Positions 24,558 to 33,287 of a DNA stretch of 64,000 bases are shown in pieces. The position numbers and the translations under genes were made by a program. Positions within the stretch are counted from its first letter, which is position 1; every line of letters begins with the position of its first letter. This DNA is from CAVSUZ01 sp963795415 (GTDB lineage Bacteria; Pseudomonadota; Alphaproteobacteria; Acetobacterales; Acetobacteraceae). The stretch spans positions 1,302,001 to 1,366,000 of the forward strand of contig CAWCHQ010000001.1 in assembly GCA_963795415.1 (NCBI GenBank), in the 5' to 3' direction. Under the pieces are notes generated by a model. That model ran no database searches, was not told the DNA's origin, and saw nothing but the letters and a program-made list of their open reading frames with translations.

Positions 24558-26873
24558 ATGCAACCGCAGAAAATTGCGTATCGAATTCTGGCCGTGCTCG
24601 CCGTGAGCGGGATGGTGTTGGGGCCGGCGGCGCCGCCGGTTTACGCGCAGGACGCGGGCCCCGTGCAGGAAGGGCCGGAGGTGAGCCCCGCGCAACAGGT
24701 CGGCGCCCTTGCGTGGATGCAGGGGGAGGTATCGTTCCACAGCGCGGATCAGGACACATGGAGCCCGGCGGTGGTGAATTACCCGGTCACCACCGGGGAC
24801 GGATTGTGGACACAGCCTGGGGCGATCGCGGGTATCGATGTGGCCAACACGCTGATCGCGATGGGCGGCGGCACCGAGCTGGATGCCGGGCAGCTGCAGG
24901 ACAACAGCTACGCGTTCACGGTTCCGGAGGGTGAGGTGTTTCTGCACGTCCGCAGCGTGCTTCAGGGCGAGAACTACACGATCATCACGCCGCGCGGCAC
25001 GGTGAACATCGCGACGCCGGGGCGGTACGAGATCGCCGCGGGAACGACTCAGGATCCGACGCTGGTCACCGTGCTGGAAGGCGCGGCGCAGGTCAGCGGA
25101 GCGGCGTCCGCCAGTGTAGGAGCAGGCCAGACGGCGGAGATCACCGGGGATCAGGCTTTCCAGGTGCAGATGGCCCCGGCCATGCACGATGCGTTCCTGA
25201 CCGACATGCTGGCGCGGGAGCAGCCGGCCCCGGCGACCGCCGCCGCGGTTCCGCCGGTGGTCCAGCAGATGCCAGGCGCGGCCGAGCTCTATAACTACGG
25301 CAGCTGGTCGCAGAGCCCGGACTATGGTCAGGTCTGGTATCCCACGGTCTCGGCCGGGTGGCAGCCATACCACGACGGCCAATGGGCGTATGTTCAGCCC
25401 TGGGGCTGGACCTGGGTGGACAATGCCCCCTGGGGCTTTGCGCCGTTCCATTACGGGCGCTGGGTGGAGATCGGCGGGCGCTGGGGCTGGGTTCCGGTGA
25501 GCGTTGCGGTCGCCACCGCGCCGCCGGTGCCTTGCTACGCGCCGGCGCTGGTCACCTTCTTCGGGATAGGGGCCGGCATCGCGGTCGGGGCGGCGCTGCT
25601 GTCCGGCTCGGTGGGATGGGTGCCGCTGGGGCCGCGCGAGGTCTATCACCCGTGGTTCCGGGCCAGCCCGACCTACGTGCGGGCGGTCAACATCCATCAG
25701 GTCACGAATATCACGAACATCACCAATACGACGGCCAATAACGTGACCATCAACAATTTCCGCAATGCGCATGCCGCGGTGGTGGTGCCGGCGGCAGCCA
25801 TGGCGACGTCGCGGCCGATCCAGGCGGTCGCCCGCGCTCCGGCCGCCGCGCAACTGGCCCAGGCCCGGCCGATAGTGGGACGGCCCCCGGTTCCGCCGAC
25901 GACCGCGACGGCGGGAGTTACGCCGGCCGTGGCGCGGCAGGTTCATGCGGTGCCTCCGCCTGCTGGCTTCGCTGCGCCGGCGCGGCAAGCGGCAGCGGGA
26001 CCGGCCATCACCAGAGCGCAATTCCAGGCGGGGCATCCCGTCCAGCCGGCATTGCGGGCGGCCGGGCCTGGCGGAGCGGCCACCCCGGCGGCGGTGGGGC
26101 GTGCAACACCTGAATTGCGGCAGCCGGGCAGGCCGGGGGCCCCGCCGATGATCGAGCATCAACCGGGAGCCACGACGGCGGCCGTGCGGCCTGAGGCCGC
26201 GGCGCCGCATGCGGCAGCACCGGAAGTTCGACCCGCTGCGCCGGGCGTCGCGGCGGAGAGACATACGGTACCGGCCCTGCGGCAGCCAGGGAGCACCGGG
26301 ACGCCGCCGCCGATCGTGCATCAGCCGGGCGTTGCCGCCGTCCGGCCCGAGGCAGCAGCTCCGCACGGGGCAACGCCGGAGGTTCGGGCGGCCACGCCGG
26401 GGGCGGCCGTGCCGGAACTCCGCCAGACCGGGCGGCCCGAAGCGCCTCCGGCCGTGCATGCGCCGAGTGTGACGGCGGCAACGCGGCCGGAAGCGGCGGC
26501 GCCCCATGCCGCAGAAATCCGTCCGGCGACGCCCCCGGCGGTGCGTGAGGCCGCTCCGGTGCATCCGCAGGCGATGGCGCGTCCCGTTCAGACGCCGCAT
26601 CCCGCGCCTCGGCCGGAGGTCCACGCAGCGATGCCCGCGCCGCAGGTTCACATGCCGGCGCCGCAGGTGCATGCCGCACCGCCCCCTGCCCCGCGACCGG
26701 AAATCCATGCAGCGGCGCCGCCGCCGCAGGTGCACATGCCGACGCCGCAGGTGCATGCCGCGCCGCCTCCTGCCCCGCGGCCGGAGATGCGTGCGGCGGC
26801 GCCGCCCCCGCAGGCGCACGAGGCGCCACATCCGGCACCGCAGCAGCATGGAAAGCGGCCGGGAGAGCCATGA
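24558..26873 (+). CDS. FecR/DUF6600 domain surface protein with proline-rich repeat tail
   Basis: A 771-residue exported protein. After a signal peptide (MQPQKIAYRILAVLAVSGMVLG) comes a FecR-like beta domain (about 40-205: GDGLWTQPGAIAGIDVA, YTIITPRGTVNIATPGRYEI). A Trp/Tyr-rich DUF6600-type segment follows (about 250-400: YYDG-like repeats GWQPYHDGQWAYVQPWGWTWVDNAPWGFAPFHYGRW), then a hydrophobic glycine segment. The last 370 residues are low-complexity Ala/Pro, with three imperfect units of about 50 residues (PELRQPG...AVRPEAAAPHA) and a terminal QVHMPxPQVHAAPPPAPRPE repeat. The domains suggest a cell-envelope protein; its function is unknown. The huge antisense frames over this gene are composition artefacts. 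Confidence 0.82.
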   Translation: MQPQKIAYRILAVLAVSGMVLGPAAPPVYAQDAGPVQEGPEVSPAQQVGALAWMQGEVSFHSADQDTWSPAVVNYPVTTGDGLWTQPGAIAGIDVANTLIAMGGGTELDAGQLQDNSYAFTVPEGEVFLHVRSVLQGENYTIITPRGTVNIATPGRYEIAAGTTQDPTLVTVLEGAAQVSGAASASVGAGQTAEITGDQAFQVQMAPAMHDAFLTDMLAREQPAPATAAAVPPVVQQMPGAAELYNYGSWSQSPDYGQVWYPTVSAGWQPYHDGQWAYVQPWGWTWVDNAPWGFAPFHYGRWVEIGGRWGWVPVSVAVATAPPVPCYAPALVTFFGIGAGIAVGAALLSGSVGWVPLGPREVYHPWFRASPTYVRAVNIHQVTNITNITNTTANNVTINNFRNAHAAVVVPAAAMATSRPIQAVARAPAAAQLAQARPIVGRPPVPPTTATAGVTPAVARQVHAVPPPAGFAAPARQAAAGPAITRAQFQAGHPVQPALRAAGPGGAATPAAVGRATPELRQPGRPGAPPMIEHQPGATTAAVRPEAAAPHAAAPEVRPAAPGVAAERHTVPALRQPGSTGTPPPIVHQPGVAAVRPEAAAPHGATPEVRAATPGAAVPELRQTGRPEAPPAVHAPSVTAATRPEAAAPHAAEIRPATPPAVREAAPVHPQAMARPVQTPHPAPRPEVHAAMPAPQVHMPAPQVHAAPPPAPRPEIHAAAPPPQVHMPTPQVHAAPPPAPRPEMRAAAPPPQAHEAPHPAPQQHGKRPGEP

Positions 26874-26936
26874 CCGCCAATTGACGCCGGGGTGAAGAGC
26901 GCCCTCAATCGGCTGGAATAAGCGGGAGGGCGCGCC

Positions 26937-28176
26937 ATGCGGGTTCTGGTCTTGGGCGGCGGCGTGGTTGGGGTGACCACGGCCTATCAGTTGCAGCGCG
27001 ACGGGCATGAGGTGGTGCTGCTGGAGCGCAATCCGGGCGTGGCGGAGGAGACGAGCTGGGGCAACGCCGGGATGATCGCGCCGGGGCATTCCTTCGTATG
27101 GTCCTCGCCAAAAGCGCCGATGATCCTGTTGCGGTCACTGGTGCAGAAGAACCAGGCGCTGCGGTTCCGGCCGTCGCTCGATCCGCGGCTGTGGTCATGG
27201 TCGATGCTGTTCCTGTCGGAATGCACCGGGGCAAAGGCGCGGCGGAACACGCTGCGGAAGCATCAGATCGCCGTCTATTCTCAGCGAATCCTGCACGAGA
27301 CACTGGGGAACGAGTGCGATCCAGTACGACCGGAATGACCGGGGCATTCTGTATTTCTACCGCGACCAGGCGTCGCTGGACGCCGGGGTGGCGCATATGA
27401 AGCTGCTGGCCGATGACGGGCAAGAGATCCGGGTCCTGGACCGGCAGGGGCTGCTGGCGATCGAGCCGGCGCTGTCGGGCGTGGCGGGGCGGATTGCGGG
27501 AGCTATCCACTGTCCCACCGACGAGAGCGGAAGCTGTCACAAGTTCACCGCGACCTTGGCGGAGATTTGCCGGGGGCGCGGGGCGGATATCCGCACCAAT
27601 GTCGAGATCACGGGCATTTCGGCCGAGGGTGACGCGATTACCGGCGTAAAAACCCGTTCCGAGACGCTGACCGCCGATGCGTATGTGATGGCGCTGGGAT
27701 GCCAGAGCCCGGTTGTGGCGAAGCAGATCGGCGTGTCGCTGCCGATCTATCCGATCAAGGGGTATTCGCTGACGATCCCGGTCGGGAACCACCAGGCGCC
27801 GCCGACGGTCAGCACCATCGATGAAAACAACCTCGTGGCGATCTCCCGCATGGGGGACAAGGTAAGGGTAACGGCGACCGCGGAGTTTGCCGGGTGGGAC
27901 AAGAGCCACAAGCCGGGCGACTTTGCGTTCATGAAGGGGGTGGCGCAGGAGCTGTATCCGGACGGGGCAGATTATGACCGGGCGGAGATGTGGGCGGGGC
28001 TGCGGCCGATGACGCCGGATAATCTGCCGATCATCGGGCGAAAGAAGCACCGGAATTTGTGGTACAACACAGGGCATGGCCATATCGGCTGGACGATGTC
28101 GCACGGCACGGCACGGATGGTCGCGGACCTGATTGCCGGGCGGGAGCCGGCGGTTCCCGCGGCGGGTCTGGCGTAA
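26937..28176 (+). pseudogene. FAD-dependent D-amino-acid dehydrogenase (DadA-like), frameshifted
   Basis: The N-terminal FAD-binding half (MRVLVLGGGVVGVTTAYQLQRDGHEV, TSWGNAGMIAPGHS) is in one frame, stopping at 27336-27338. The remainder (IQYDRNDRGILYFYRDQASL, then DDGQEIRVLDRQGLLAIEPAL to LWYNTGHGHIGWTMSHGTAR) is in the next frame. The switch lies near 27308-27316. Repaired it has about 412 residues, as expected for the DadA small-subunit type that oxidises D-amino acids at the membrane. It is followed within 2 bases by an Asp/Glu-racemase-family gene, so the two were probably one operon. Pseudogene or one-base assembly error. Confidence 0.8.
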
Positions 28177-28178
28177 GG

Positions 28179-28940
28179 ATGGAGATGGTGGATTTAGGCG
28201 TTCTTCCGTGCCGGCTGGACGAGGGGATCGGCTGGCGCGCCTCCATCGGCCTGCTGGTGCTGGCGACGGATCAGACGATGGAACATGAGTTCCGCCAGCT
28301 CGTGCGGGGGCGCGGGGTGGCGCTGTACGAGAGCAGGCTGTGGAACGATGCGGAGATTTCCAGGGCGACGCTGCGCGCCATGCGGGAGCTGATCGCGCCG
28401 GCGACCAAACTGATATTACCGGGATGCAGGCTGGATGTTGTGGCGTTCGGCTGCACCTCGGCGAGCATGGAACTGGGCGAGGAGGAGGTGTTCCGGCAGA
28501 TTCGCTCGGTACGGCCGGAGGTGAAATGCACCACGCCGGTGACGGCGGCGTTCGCGGCCTTCGAGGCCCTGCGGGCGCGGCGGATCGGGGTGCTGACCCC
28601 TTATGCGCCGGAGGTGAATGAGAACGTGCGGGCGTATCTGACCGCGCGAGGGGTGGACGTGGCGGCATTCGCGACTTTTGACAAGCGCGATGACCGGGAT
28701 GCGGCGCGGATCGCGCCGGAATCTGTCGTGGAGGGCGTGCGGGCGCTGGCCCGAAGCGCGGCGCTGGACGCGGTGTTCGTGTCCTGCACCAGCCTGCGAC
28801 TGACGGAGGTAGTGGAGGCGGCGGAGGAGGAGGCGGGTGTTGCTGTTACCTCCAGCGACCATGCGATGGCGTGGCATTGCCTGCGGCTGGCTGGGGTGAA
28901 GGATCCCGTGCCGGGCGCCGGGCGGCTGTTTCAGCTCTAG
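28179..28940 (+). CDS. Asp/Glu racemase superfamily protein (maleate isomerase / arylmalonate decarboxylase type)
   Basis: A 253-residue enzyme with the two active-site cysteines expected for the superfamily: Cys92 in FGCTSASM and Cys203 in VSCTSLR. The sequence between them (RARRIGVLTPYAPEVNENVRAYL) is typical of the maleate cis-trans isomerase branch. The likely start is ATG 28179, two bases after the DadA-like stop; 28185 is an alternative. It could isomerise a dicarboxylic acid. The substrate is not identifiable. The next gene begins one base behind its stop. Confidence 0.82.
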   Translation: MEMVDLGVLPCRLDEGIGWRASIGLLVLATDQTMEHEFRQLVRGRGVALYESRLWNDAEISRATLRAMRELIAPATKLILPGCRLDVVAFGCTSASMELGEEEVFRQIRSVRPEVKCTTPVTAAFAAFEALRARRIGVLTPYAPEVNENVRAYLTARGVDVAAFATFDKRDDRDAARIAPESVVEGVRALARSAALDAVFVSCTSLRLTEVVEAAEEEAGVAVTSSDHAMAWHCLRLAGVKDPVPGAGRLFQL

Positions 28941-28941
28941 C

Positions 28942-29508
28942 GTGACAGCGCCGATCAGCCGTTTTCCGGTTCCGACGGTTGCGGAGCTGCCGGAGGACAT
29001 TCGCGAGCGGGTGCTGGCGGTGCAGGAGAAGTCCGGGTTTGTTCCGAACGTTTTTCTGGCCCTGGCGCACCGGCCGGACGAGTTCCGCGCGTTTTTTGCC
29101 TACCATGATGCGCTGATGGACAAGCCCGGCAACCTGACCAAGGCCGAGCGCGAGATGATCGTGGTAGCGACCAGCAGCATGAACCAGTGCCAGTATTGCG
29201 TGGTGGCGCATGGGGCGATTTTGCGCATCCGGGCCAAAAATCCGCTGATCGCTGATCAGGTGGCGGCGAACTACCGCAAGGCGGATATCACGGCCCGGCA
29301 GAAGGCGATGCTGGATTTTGCGGTGAAGGTGGCGTTCGAGGCGCAGGCGGTGGGAGAGGAGGATTTCGCGGCGCTGCAGGCGCACGGGTTCGATCAGGAG
29401 GATGCGTGGGACATCGCAGCGATTGCCGCGTTTTTCGGCATGTCCAACCGGCTGGCGAACGTGACGAACATGCGGCCGAACGATGAGTTTTATGCAATGG
29501 GGCGATAG
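28942..29508 (+). CDS. AhpD-family peroxidase-related protein
   Basis: A 188-residue carboxymuconolactone-decarboxylase/AhpD fold protein. The redox motif is Cys83-x-x-Cys86 with His90 (MNQCQYCVVAHG), and the general pattern LTKAEREMIVVATSS matches the uncharacterised peroxidase-related subgroup. It starts at GTG 28942, one base after the racemase-type gene, so the two are co-translated. It probably works as a thiol-dependent peroxide reductase. Behind it the next 330 bases hold only repeats. Confidence 0.87.
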   Translation: MTAPISRFPVPTVAELPEDIRERVLAVQEKSGFVPNVFLALAHRPDEFRAFFAYHDALMDKPGNLTKAEREMIVVATSSMNQCQYCVVAHGAILRIRAKNPLIADQVAANYRKADITARQKAMLDFAVKVAFEAQAVGEEDFAALQAHGFDQEDAWDIAAIAAFFGMSNRLANVTNMRPNDEFYAMGR

Positions 29509-29534
29509 GGCAGGATCACGTGAGGCGAAAACGT

Positions 29535-29579
29535 CAGAGCGTTTCAGGGCCGACACCGTCAGTCTGAAACTGCGCTAGC
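29535..29579. repeat. Palindromic dispersed repeat (GTTTCAG...CTGAAAC type), copy 1
   Basis: GTTTCAG and CTGAAAC arms surround an inner GAC/GTC pair. A closely related palindrome is at 47455-47490. Both stand just behind a plus-strand gene. Confidence 0.6.
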
Positions 29580-29580
29580 T

Positions 29581-29708
29581 AGTGTCCCGAATCGGAAGTT
29601 CGCCATCATGGAATGACAGCCAATTCGGACACTATTTCTTTGTTTTCAGTGGGCCCGCTTATCCCCTTCGTCCGTCGCGGAATGCGGCGAACTTCGGGGC
29701 AGGACAGT
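29581..29708. mobile_element. MITE-like element, copy 1
   Basis: This 128-base block has terminal inverted repeats. The left end AGTGTCCCGAAT...GAAGTTCGCC matches the reverse complement of the right end (ACTGTCCTG...GAAGTTCGCC) over about 24 bases. A second copy lies at 63050-63176; the inner part TTTGTTTTCAGTGG...GCTTATCCC and GCGGCGAACTTC are shared. It encodes no protein. It is probably a non-autonomous derivative of an insertion sequence not present in the window. Confidence 0.7.
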
Positions 29709-29710
29709 AA

Positions 29711-29812
29711 GCAGACTTTCGTGGCTTGTGCCATGCAAGTCTGCTCAGAAGTTATTGAACACGCATCATCTTATCGGCGGAGCGCCGAAACGCTCCACCG
29801 GATGATGCTTAG
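29711..29812. repeat. Structured dispersed repeat, copy B
   Basis: This is the second copy of the element at 6776-6876. The first hairpin here is almost perfect (GCAGACTT/AAGTCTGC with inner CGTGGC/GCCATG) and the second keeps GCATCATC/GATGATGC around GGCG/CGCC. It sits 2 bases behind the MITE-like element and 23 bases beyond the 3' end of the asmA-like gene. Confidence 0.85.
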
Positions 29813-29835
29813 GGTCGCAGAAGGCTCGCGAGGGA

Positions 29836-31776
29836 TTACCTCGCGGCACGCCGAGGTGGCGGCGGCTTGGTTCCCGGCGCTTTCTTACCTGCCTGGGCCA
29901 GCAGGGCCTCGCAACGGTGCTGATCCTTGGTGCCGAATTGAATCGTGGGTAGCGCCGCGAGCGGCGGGAAAACCGCAGCTAATGCGCCCACAACACCGCC
30001 GCGCACTACCGTCTGCACGCTCGGACTGATCGCCGGATGCTTCAGCGTGCCGGAGATGTTAATCGGACCGGGCAGCGAGCCGATGCTGAAATGTTTCGGT
30101 GCGGTGCGGATTTGGAACCGCATCTCCTCGGTTTGCAGGTTGACGCCGCCGGCCACATTCACGATCGCCGAGCCAGTATCCAGGATCAGCGCGCGCGATT
30201 GCAGAACCCCGTGTTCCAGCCCGAAATCGGCGACCAGGCACTCCACCTCGGTTCGCTTCGGCCGGCCGAGAGCCGAGAACAGGGCGTTTCCGAACTCCAG
30301 TCCGGACAGATCGACCAGCATCGCCGAGAGATTGCCGCCGGACATGCCAAAAATGACCTCGCCATTGCCGTTGGCGGCCATCGCAGCAACCGAGTTCCCT
30401 TCCGCATCGATCCTGGCGCTGCCGCTGATCGGCCCTGCTCCCTCGAAGCTTTTCGTCGCCTTCATGATCTGCGACAGAGCGACGCTCTGGAAGTTCACCT
30501 GGGCCTTTGTGTGGATCAGGTTGCCGGCGGGATCGAGCTCGATCGTGGACTCGATGCGACCCGCGCCGACACCGAAATTCAGCGGGTGCAAGGCGATCCG
30601 CCCATCCACGATGTCGAGCCGCGCCGCCAGATTGTCGAGCGGCATCGAGCGGCCCCTGATTGAGCGGGCCCGATACCGAAGATGCACATCCGCATAGTGG
30701 AACTGGGGAATGCTCAGCGGGGTGGTCGGGAACAGATGCGGCGATGCCGCAGCCTGTGCCGTCTCTGCATGTCCAGGGCGAGCACCGATGAAACCGCCAA
30801 GATCCGCCAGATCGACCGCGCGAGACTGCAAGTCCGCCTGCATCACCGGGCGCGGCTCACCGGGGCTTACCTCGATTGTTCCCTCCAGGTCGCTGGACCC
30901 CACCACCCCGTGGATGTCGTAAAACCGCACGTTATGGTTGGCGAAGTCCAGGGCGCCCGTGAGCTGATACGCCGGGGTCTCCGGTAAGGCGATGCCGGTC
31001 AGCGGTTTGAGTTGCGCGAGGCTCGGACCGGCTAACCGCAGCCGCAAATTGGCCCCGGAAAGCGCCAGCGGATCGGTGATGGTGCCTTCGAGCCGCACCT
31101 GGGTGGGACCGTTGGCGACCATCAAGTCAACCGGCCAGGGCTGCGTGGTTTCGCGCACGGCCAGAATAGCCCCGCCACTCATGCGCGCCTCGATGGGCTG
31201 GCCAGCGTAGGTACCGCGCGCTTCGGCGATCAGCGAGGCCGGCCGGTCCCTGGGCTGTTCCGTATTCACCGCCACCTGAAAGTCGGCGCGCAGCGGCGCC
31301 AGTTCCGCCCGGACCTGGCCCCCATCGATGCGCAGCACGCCTATCCGGGTCTGGGCACTGCTCGTCCCCGTGTTGGTCGCCAGCCGGTAATTGGCATCGT
31401 GGTTCGGCTGCTCGGCCACGAAAACCTGCGGCCGGCGGATTTCAATTTCGGGAATGATGACCCGGCGGTGGCGAACATAGTCCCACAGATCGAAGCGGAT
31501 CGTTAGCTGCGGGATGCGCGCCAGCGGCGGGCTGGGTTGCGGCCAGTTCGGGGGCTCGGCCACTACCACGTCATCGGCCGTGATCGTGGTGATCCGGCCT
31601 GGATGGATGTGCAGGGCCCCAATGGTCACAGTGCGGCCGATCGCCGCCGAGGCGCGCGAGGCGACGATGCCGGCCAGCACCGGGCCAGAAAATTGCCAGA
31701 GCCCTATGGCGATGCCTGCCAGCACCACGAGGATTGCCCCGCCGAGTATCCAGAAGCGGCGTCCTCGATGTGTCAT
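29836..31776 (-). CDS. AsmA family protein
   Basis: A large envelope protein of about 646 residues from the start at 31776. It has one N-terminal membrane helix (RRFWILGGAILVVLAGIAIGLWQF) and a periplasmic beta-rich body with AsmA-type segments (GRTVTIGALHIHPGRITTITADDVVVAEPPNW near the start, FGMSGGNLSAMLVDLSGLEFGNALFSAL in the C-terminal AsmA domain). AsmA-like proteins take part in phospholipid transport and outer-membrane homeostasis. Starts at 31803 or 31935 are possible, since no strong ribosome site is seen at any of them. Its upstream region lies inside the remains of an alpha/beta hydrolase gene, so the promoter may have been acquired secondarily. The proline/arginine-rich end is unusual. 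Confidence 0.8.
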   Translation of the reverse strand: MTHRGRRFWILGGAILVVLAGIAIGLWQFSGPVLAGIVASRASAAIGRTVTIGALHIHPGRITTITADDVVVAEPPNWPQPSPPLARIPQLTIRFDLWDYVRHRRVIIPEIEIRRPQVFVAEQPNHDANYRLATNTGTSSAQTRIGVLRIDGGQVRAELAPLRADFQVAVNTEQPRDRPASLIAEARGTYAGQPIEARMSGGAILAVRETTQPWPVDLMVANGPTQVRLEGTITDPLALSGANLRLRLAGPSLAQLKPLTGIALPETPAYQLTGALDFANHNVRFYDIHGVVGSSDLEGTIEVSPGEPRPVMQADLQSRAVDLADLGGFIGARPGHAETAQAAASPHLFPTTPLSIPQFHYADVHLRYRARSIRGRSMPLDNLAARLDIVDGRIALHPLNFGVGAGRIESTIELDPAGNLIHTKAQVNFQSVALSQIMKATKSFEGAGPISGSARIDAEGNSVAAMAANGNGEVIFGMSGGNLSAMLVDLSGLEFGNALFSALGRPKRTEVECLVADFGLEHGVLQSRALILDTGSAIVNVAGGVNLQTEEMRFQIRTAPKHFSIGSLPGPINISGTLKHPAISPSVQTVVRGGVVGALAAVFPPLAALPTIQFGTKDQHRCEALLAQAGKKAPGTKPPPPRRAAR

Positions 31777-31799
31777 CGGGGATACGAACGCGGGGCGAA

Positions 31800-32213
31800 C
31801 CATCGGGATGCGAAATCGCCGCGTCGCGAAAAGACAGCTGGGCAGCGAGGGCGAGAGCGGCACTCCGCCCAAAGCCCTCATAGCTGACCGGCACGTTGTC
31901 GAGCACCTCGTTCGTCTTTTAGCTGTCACCGGCATCGGTCAGGTCGGACGCTGGCTTGCCCGGTGCGATTGGCGCCAGCAAGGGCAACCCTTCCTGCTTC
32001 GCGCGGAGGATCATCGCGAGTGTAAGACCGGGTCCTGCATCGCGAGTGCCGCTTTCCATACCGCCCTCGTGGCGTCCAAAGCCACCGGGTAAGGGAAATC
32101 GGGCGGCATCCGGTAATCGAATCCGATCACTTTGTAGCCGCCGTAAGCAGCCATCAGGGTCGGTTGGAGCGTGCCTGATATGCCTGGCCCGGAGACGTAG
32201 TAACCACCGGGGG
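31800..32213 (-). pseudogene. Alpha/beta hydrolase (hormone-sensitive-lipase type) remnant
   Basis: Minus-strand fragments in three reading states spell out parts of an HSL-family hydrolase: GGYYVSGPGIS...LMAAYGGYKVIGFDYRMPPDFPYPVALDATRAVW in one frame, LTLAMILRAKQEGLPLLAPIAPGKPASDLTDAGDS in another ending in a stop, and NVPVSYEGF beyond it. The nucleophile-elbow segment between the first two is deleted. The N-terminus is also missing. It is a dead gene lying between a small hypothetical gene and asmA. Confidence 0.7.
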
Positions 32214-32438
32214 CTAAGCGCTTCCCTGAGGAGCGAGGGGATCATTGCCGGTGATGCGCACCAGCGTGGCGAACAGTCGCAGGGCATCGGGGCCGCCCAG
32301 ATCGACGATGCAGCCGCTTTCGATTTCCTCGGCCAGGGTTTCGGCCTGGTTGGCGATGGTCAGGGCGGCCCGGCTGATCGCGGCCTGAGAAAGAGTGATC
32401 TGAAGATGTTCCGGGAGTGAATTCCATTCGGCGAGCAT
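32214..32438 (-). CDS. Small hypothetical protein
   Basis: A 74-residue frame with good coding character, starting MLAEWNSLPEHLQITLSQAA behind AAGGG. It is predicted to be mostly helical (ISRAALTIANQAETLAEEIES, GGPDALRLFATLVRIT) and has no signal or membrane segment. I do not recognise a family. It stands 75 bases downstream of the hydratase gene in the same direction and abuts the hydrolase remnant. Confidence 0.6.
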   Translation of the reverse strand: MLAEWNSLPEHLQITLSQAAISRAALTIANQAETLAEEIESGCIVDLGGPDALRLFATLVRITGNDPLAPQGSA

Positions 32439-32513
32439 GGCTGACCCTTTCTGTGAGGGCCATTCTGGCCGGGAGGTGTGAACGAAACGCGGACAGAGTG
32501 TGGCGGGAATCGG

Positions 32514-33287
32514 TTACTGAAGCGTTAACGCGACGGGCGGAAGTTGATCGAAAATGACCTCGATCTTGCCGGGGCCGGAAAGAAATAGCGGCGGGGTGAC
32601 GCTGCCCAGCATGATGAGCTGACCGGCGCGGAGGCCGCCGAAGACTTTGGCGACCTCGGACCCCGCGAGCCAGGCGAGGCAATTCATGGGGTGGCCGAGC
32701 AGATCGCCCGAGACGCCACGCTGCTGTTCCTCTCCGTTCAGAAGCAGGCGGCCGGGCAGGCGGGCGAGATCAAGGCTGCGCCAGTTTGCGGCGAGGGCGC
32801 CGGTAACGGCGCCGGCATGGAACATCTGGTCGGCGACCAGGGTGGGAATGCCGACGGACTGGAGCTCGCCGTAACGGTTTTCCACGATTTCCATGGCGGC
32901 CATGAGGTCGGAAACGGCGTCCGCTGCCTGTTCCGGGGTACAGGGGCCCGGAGGCAGGTCGCGGCCCAGGCGGACGGCGATTTCGCACTCGGCGCCGGGG
33001 TTGTGCAGATCTTCGAAACGAAGCGTAGCGCTGGAGGGGTGCAAATTCCGGGCTTCCATGAAGCCGGCGACCGGGGTGGCGATGCCGAGAAATTCTTGCA
33101 TCCGCTTGCCGGTGGCGCCGATCTTGAAGCCGGCGGGCGGATCGGCAGCGATCAGGCGGGCGAGGGCGTGCTGGGCGGCGGCGCCTTCGGCTTCTGTGGA
33201 GGGGGCGCCAGGCTGGGGTTCGATGCGGGTCCGGGAGTGGCGGAGTTCGCGGAGGCTTGCGGCAAATTGCTGGGGGTCGAAGGTCAT
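32514..33287 (-). CDS. 2-keto-4-pentenoate hydratase-like protein (FAH superfamily), second copy
   Basis: A 257-residue FAH-superfamily protein distantly related to the one at 23084. Visible features are PAGFKIGATGKRMQEFLGI, a metal-binding region around NPGAECEIAVRLGRDLPPG, and SGDLLGHPMNCLAWLAGSEV. The likely reaction is hydration of a 2-hydroxydienoate, substrate unknown. Its start overlaps the end of rlmB by 4 bases, so translation is coupled to the rRNA methylase gene, an odd partnership with no obvious functional link. Confidence 0.8.
   Translation of the reverse strand: MTFDPQQFAASLRELRHSRTRIEPQPGAPSTEAEGAAAQHALARLIAADPPAGFKIGATGKRMQEFLGIATPVAGFMEARNLHPSSATLRFEDLHNPGAECEIAVRLGRDLPPGPCTPEQAADAVSDLMAAMEIVENRYGELQSVGIPTLVADQMFHAGAVTGALAANWRSLDLARLPGRLLLNGEEQQRGVSGDLLGHPMNCLAWLAGSEVAKVFGGLRAGQLIMLGSVTPPLFLSGPGKIEVIFDQLPPVALTLQ

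Noticed and set aside
24204..27089. A 961-residue antisense open frame over the FecR/DUF6600 gene
   Set aside because: It is Arg/His/Gly-rich low-complexity text produced by the mirror of the Ala/Pro-rich repeats; no domain and no ribosome site.
26905..28668. A 587-residue antisense frame over the DadA-like and racemase genes
   Set aside because: No recognisable domain; composition typical of antisense artefacts.
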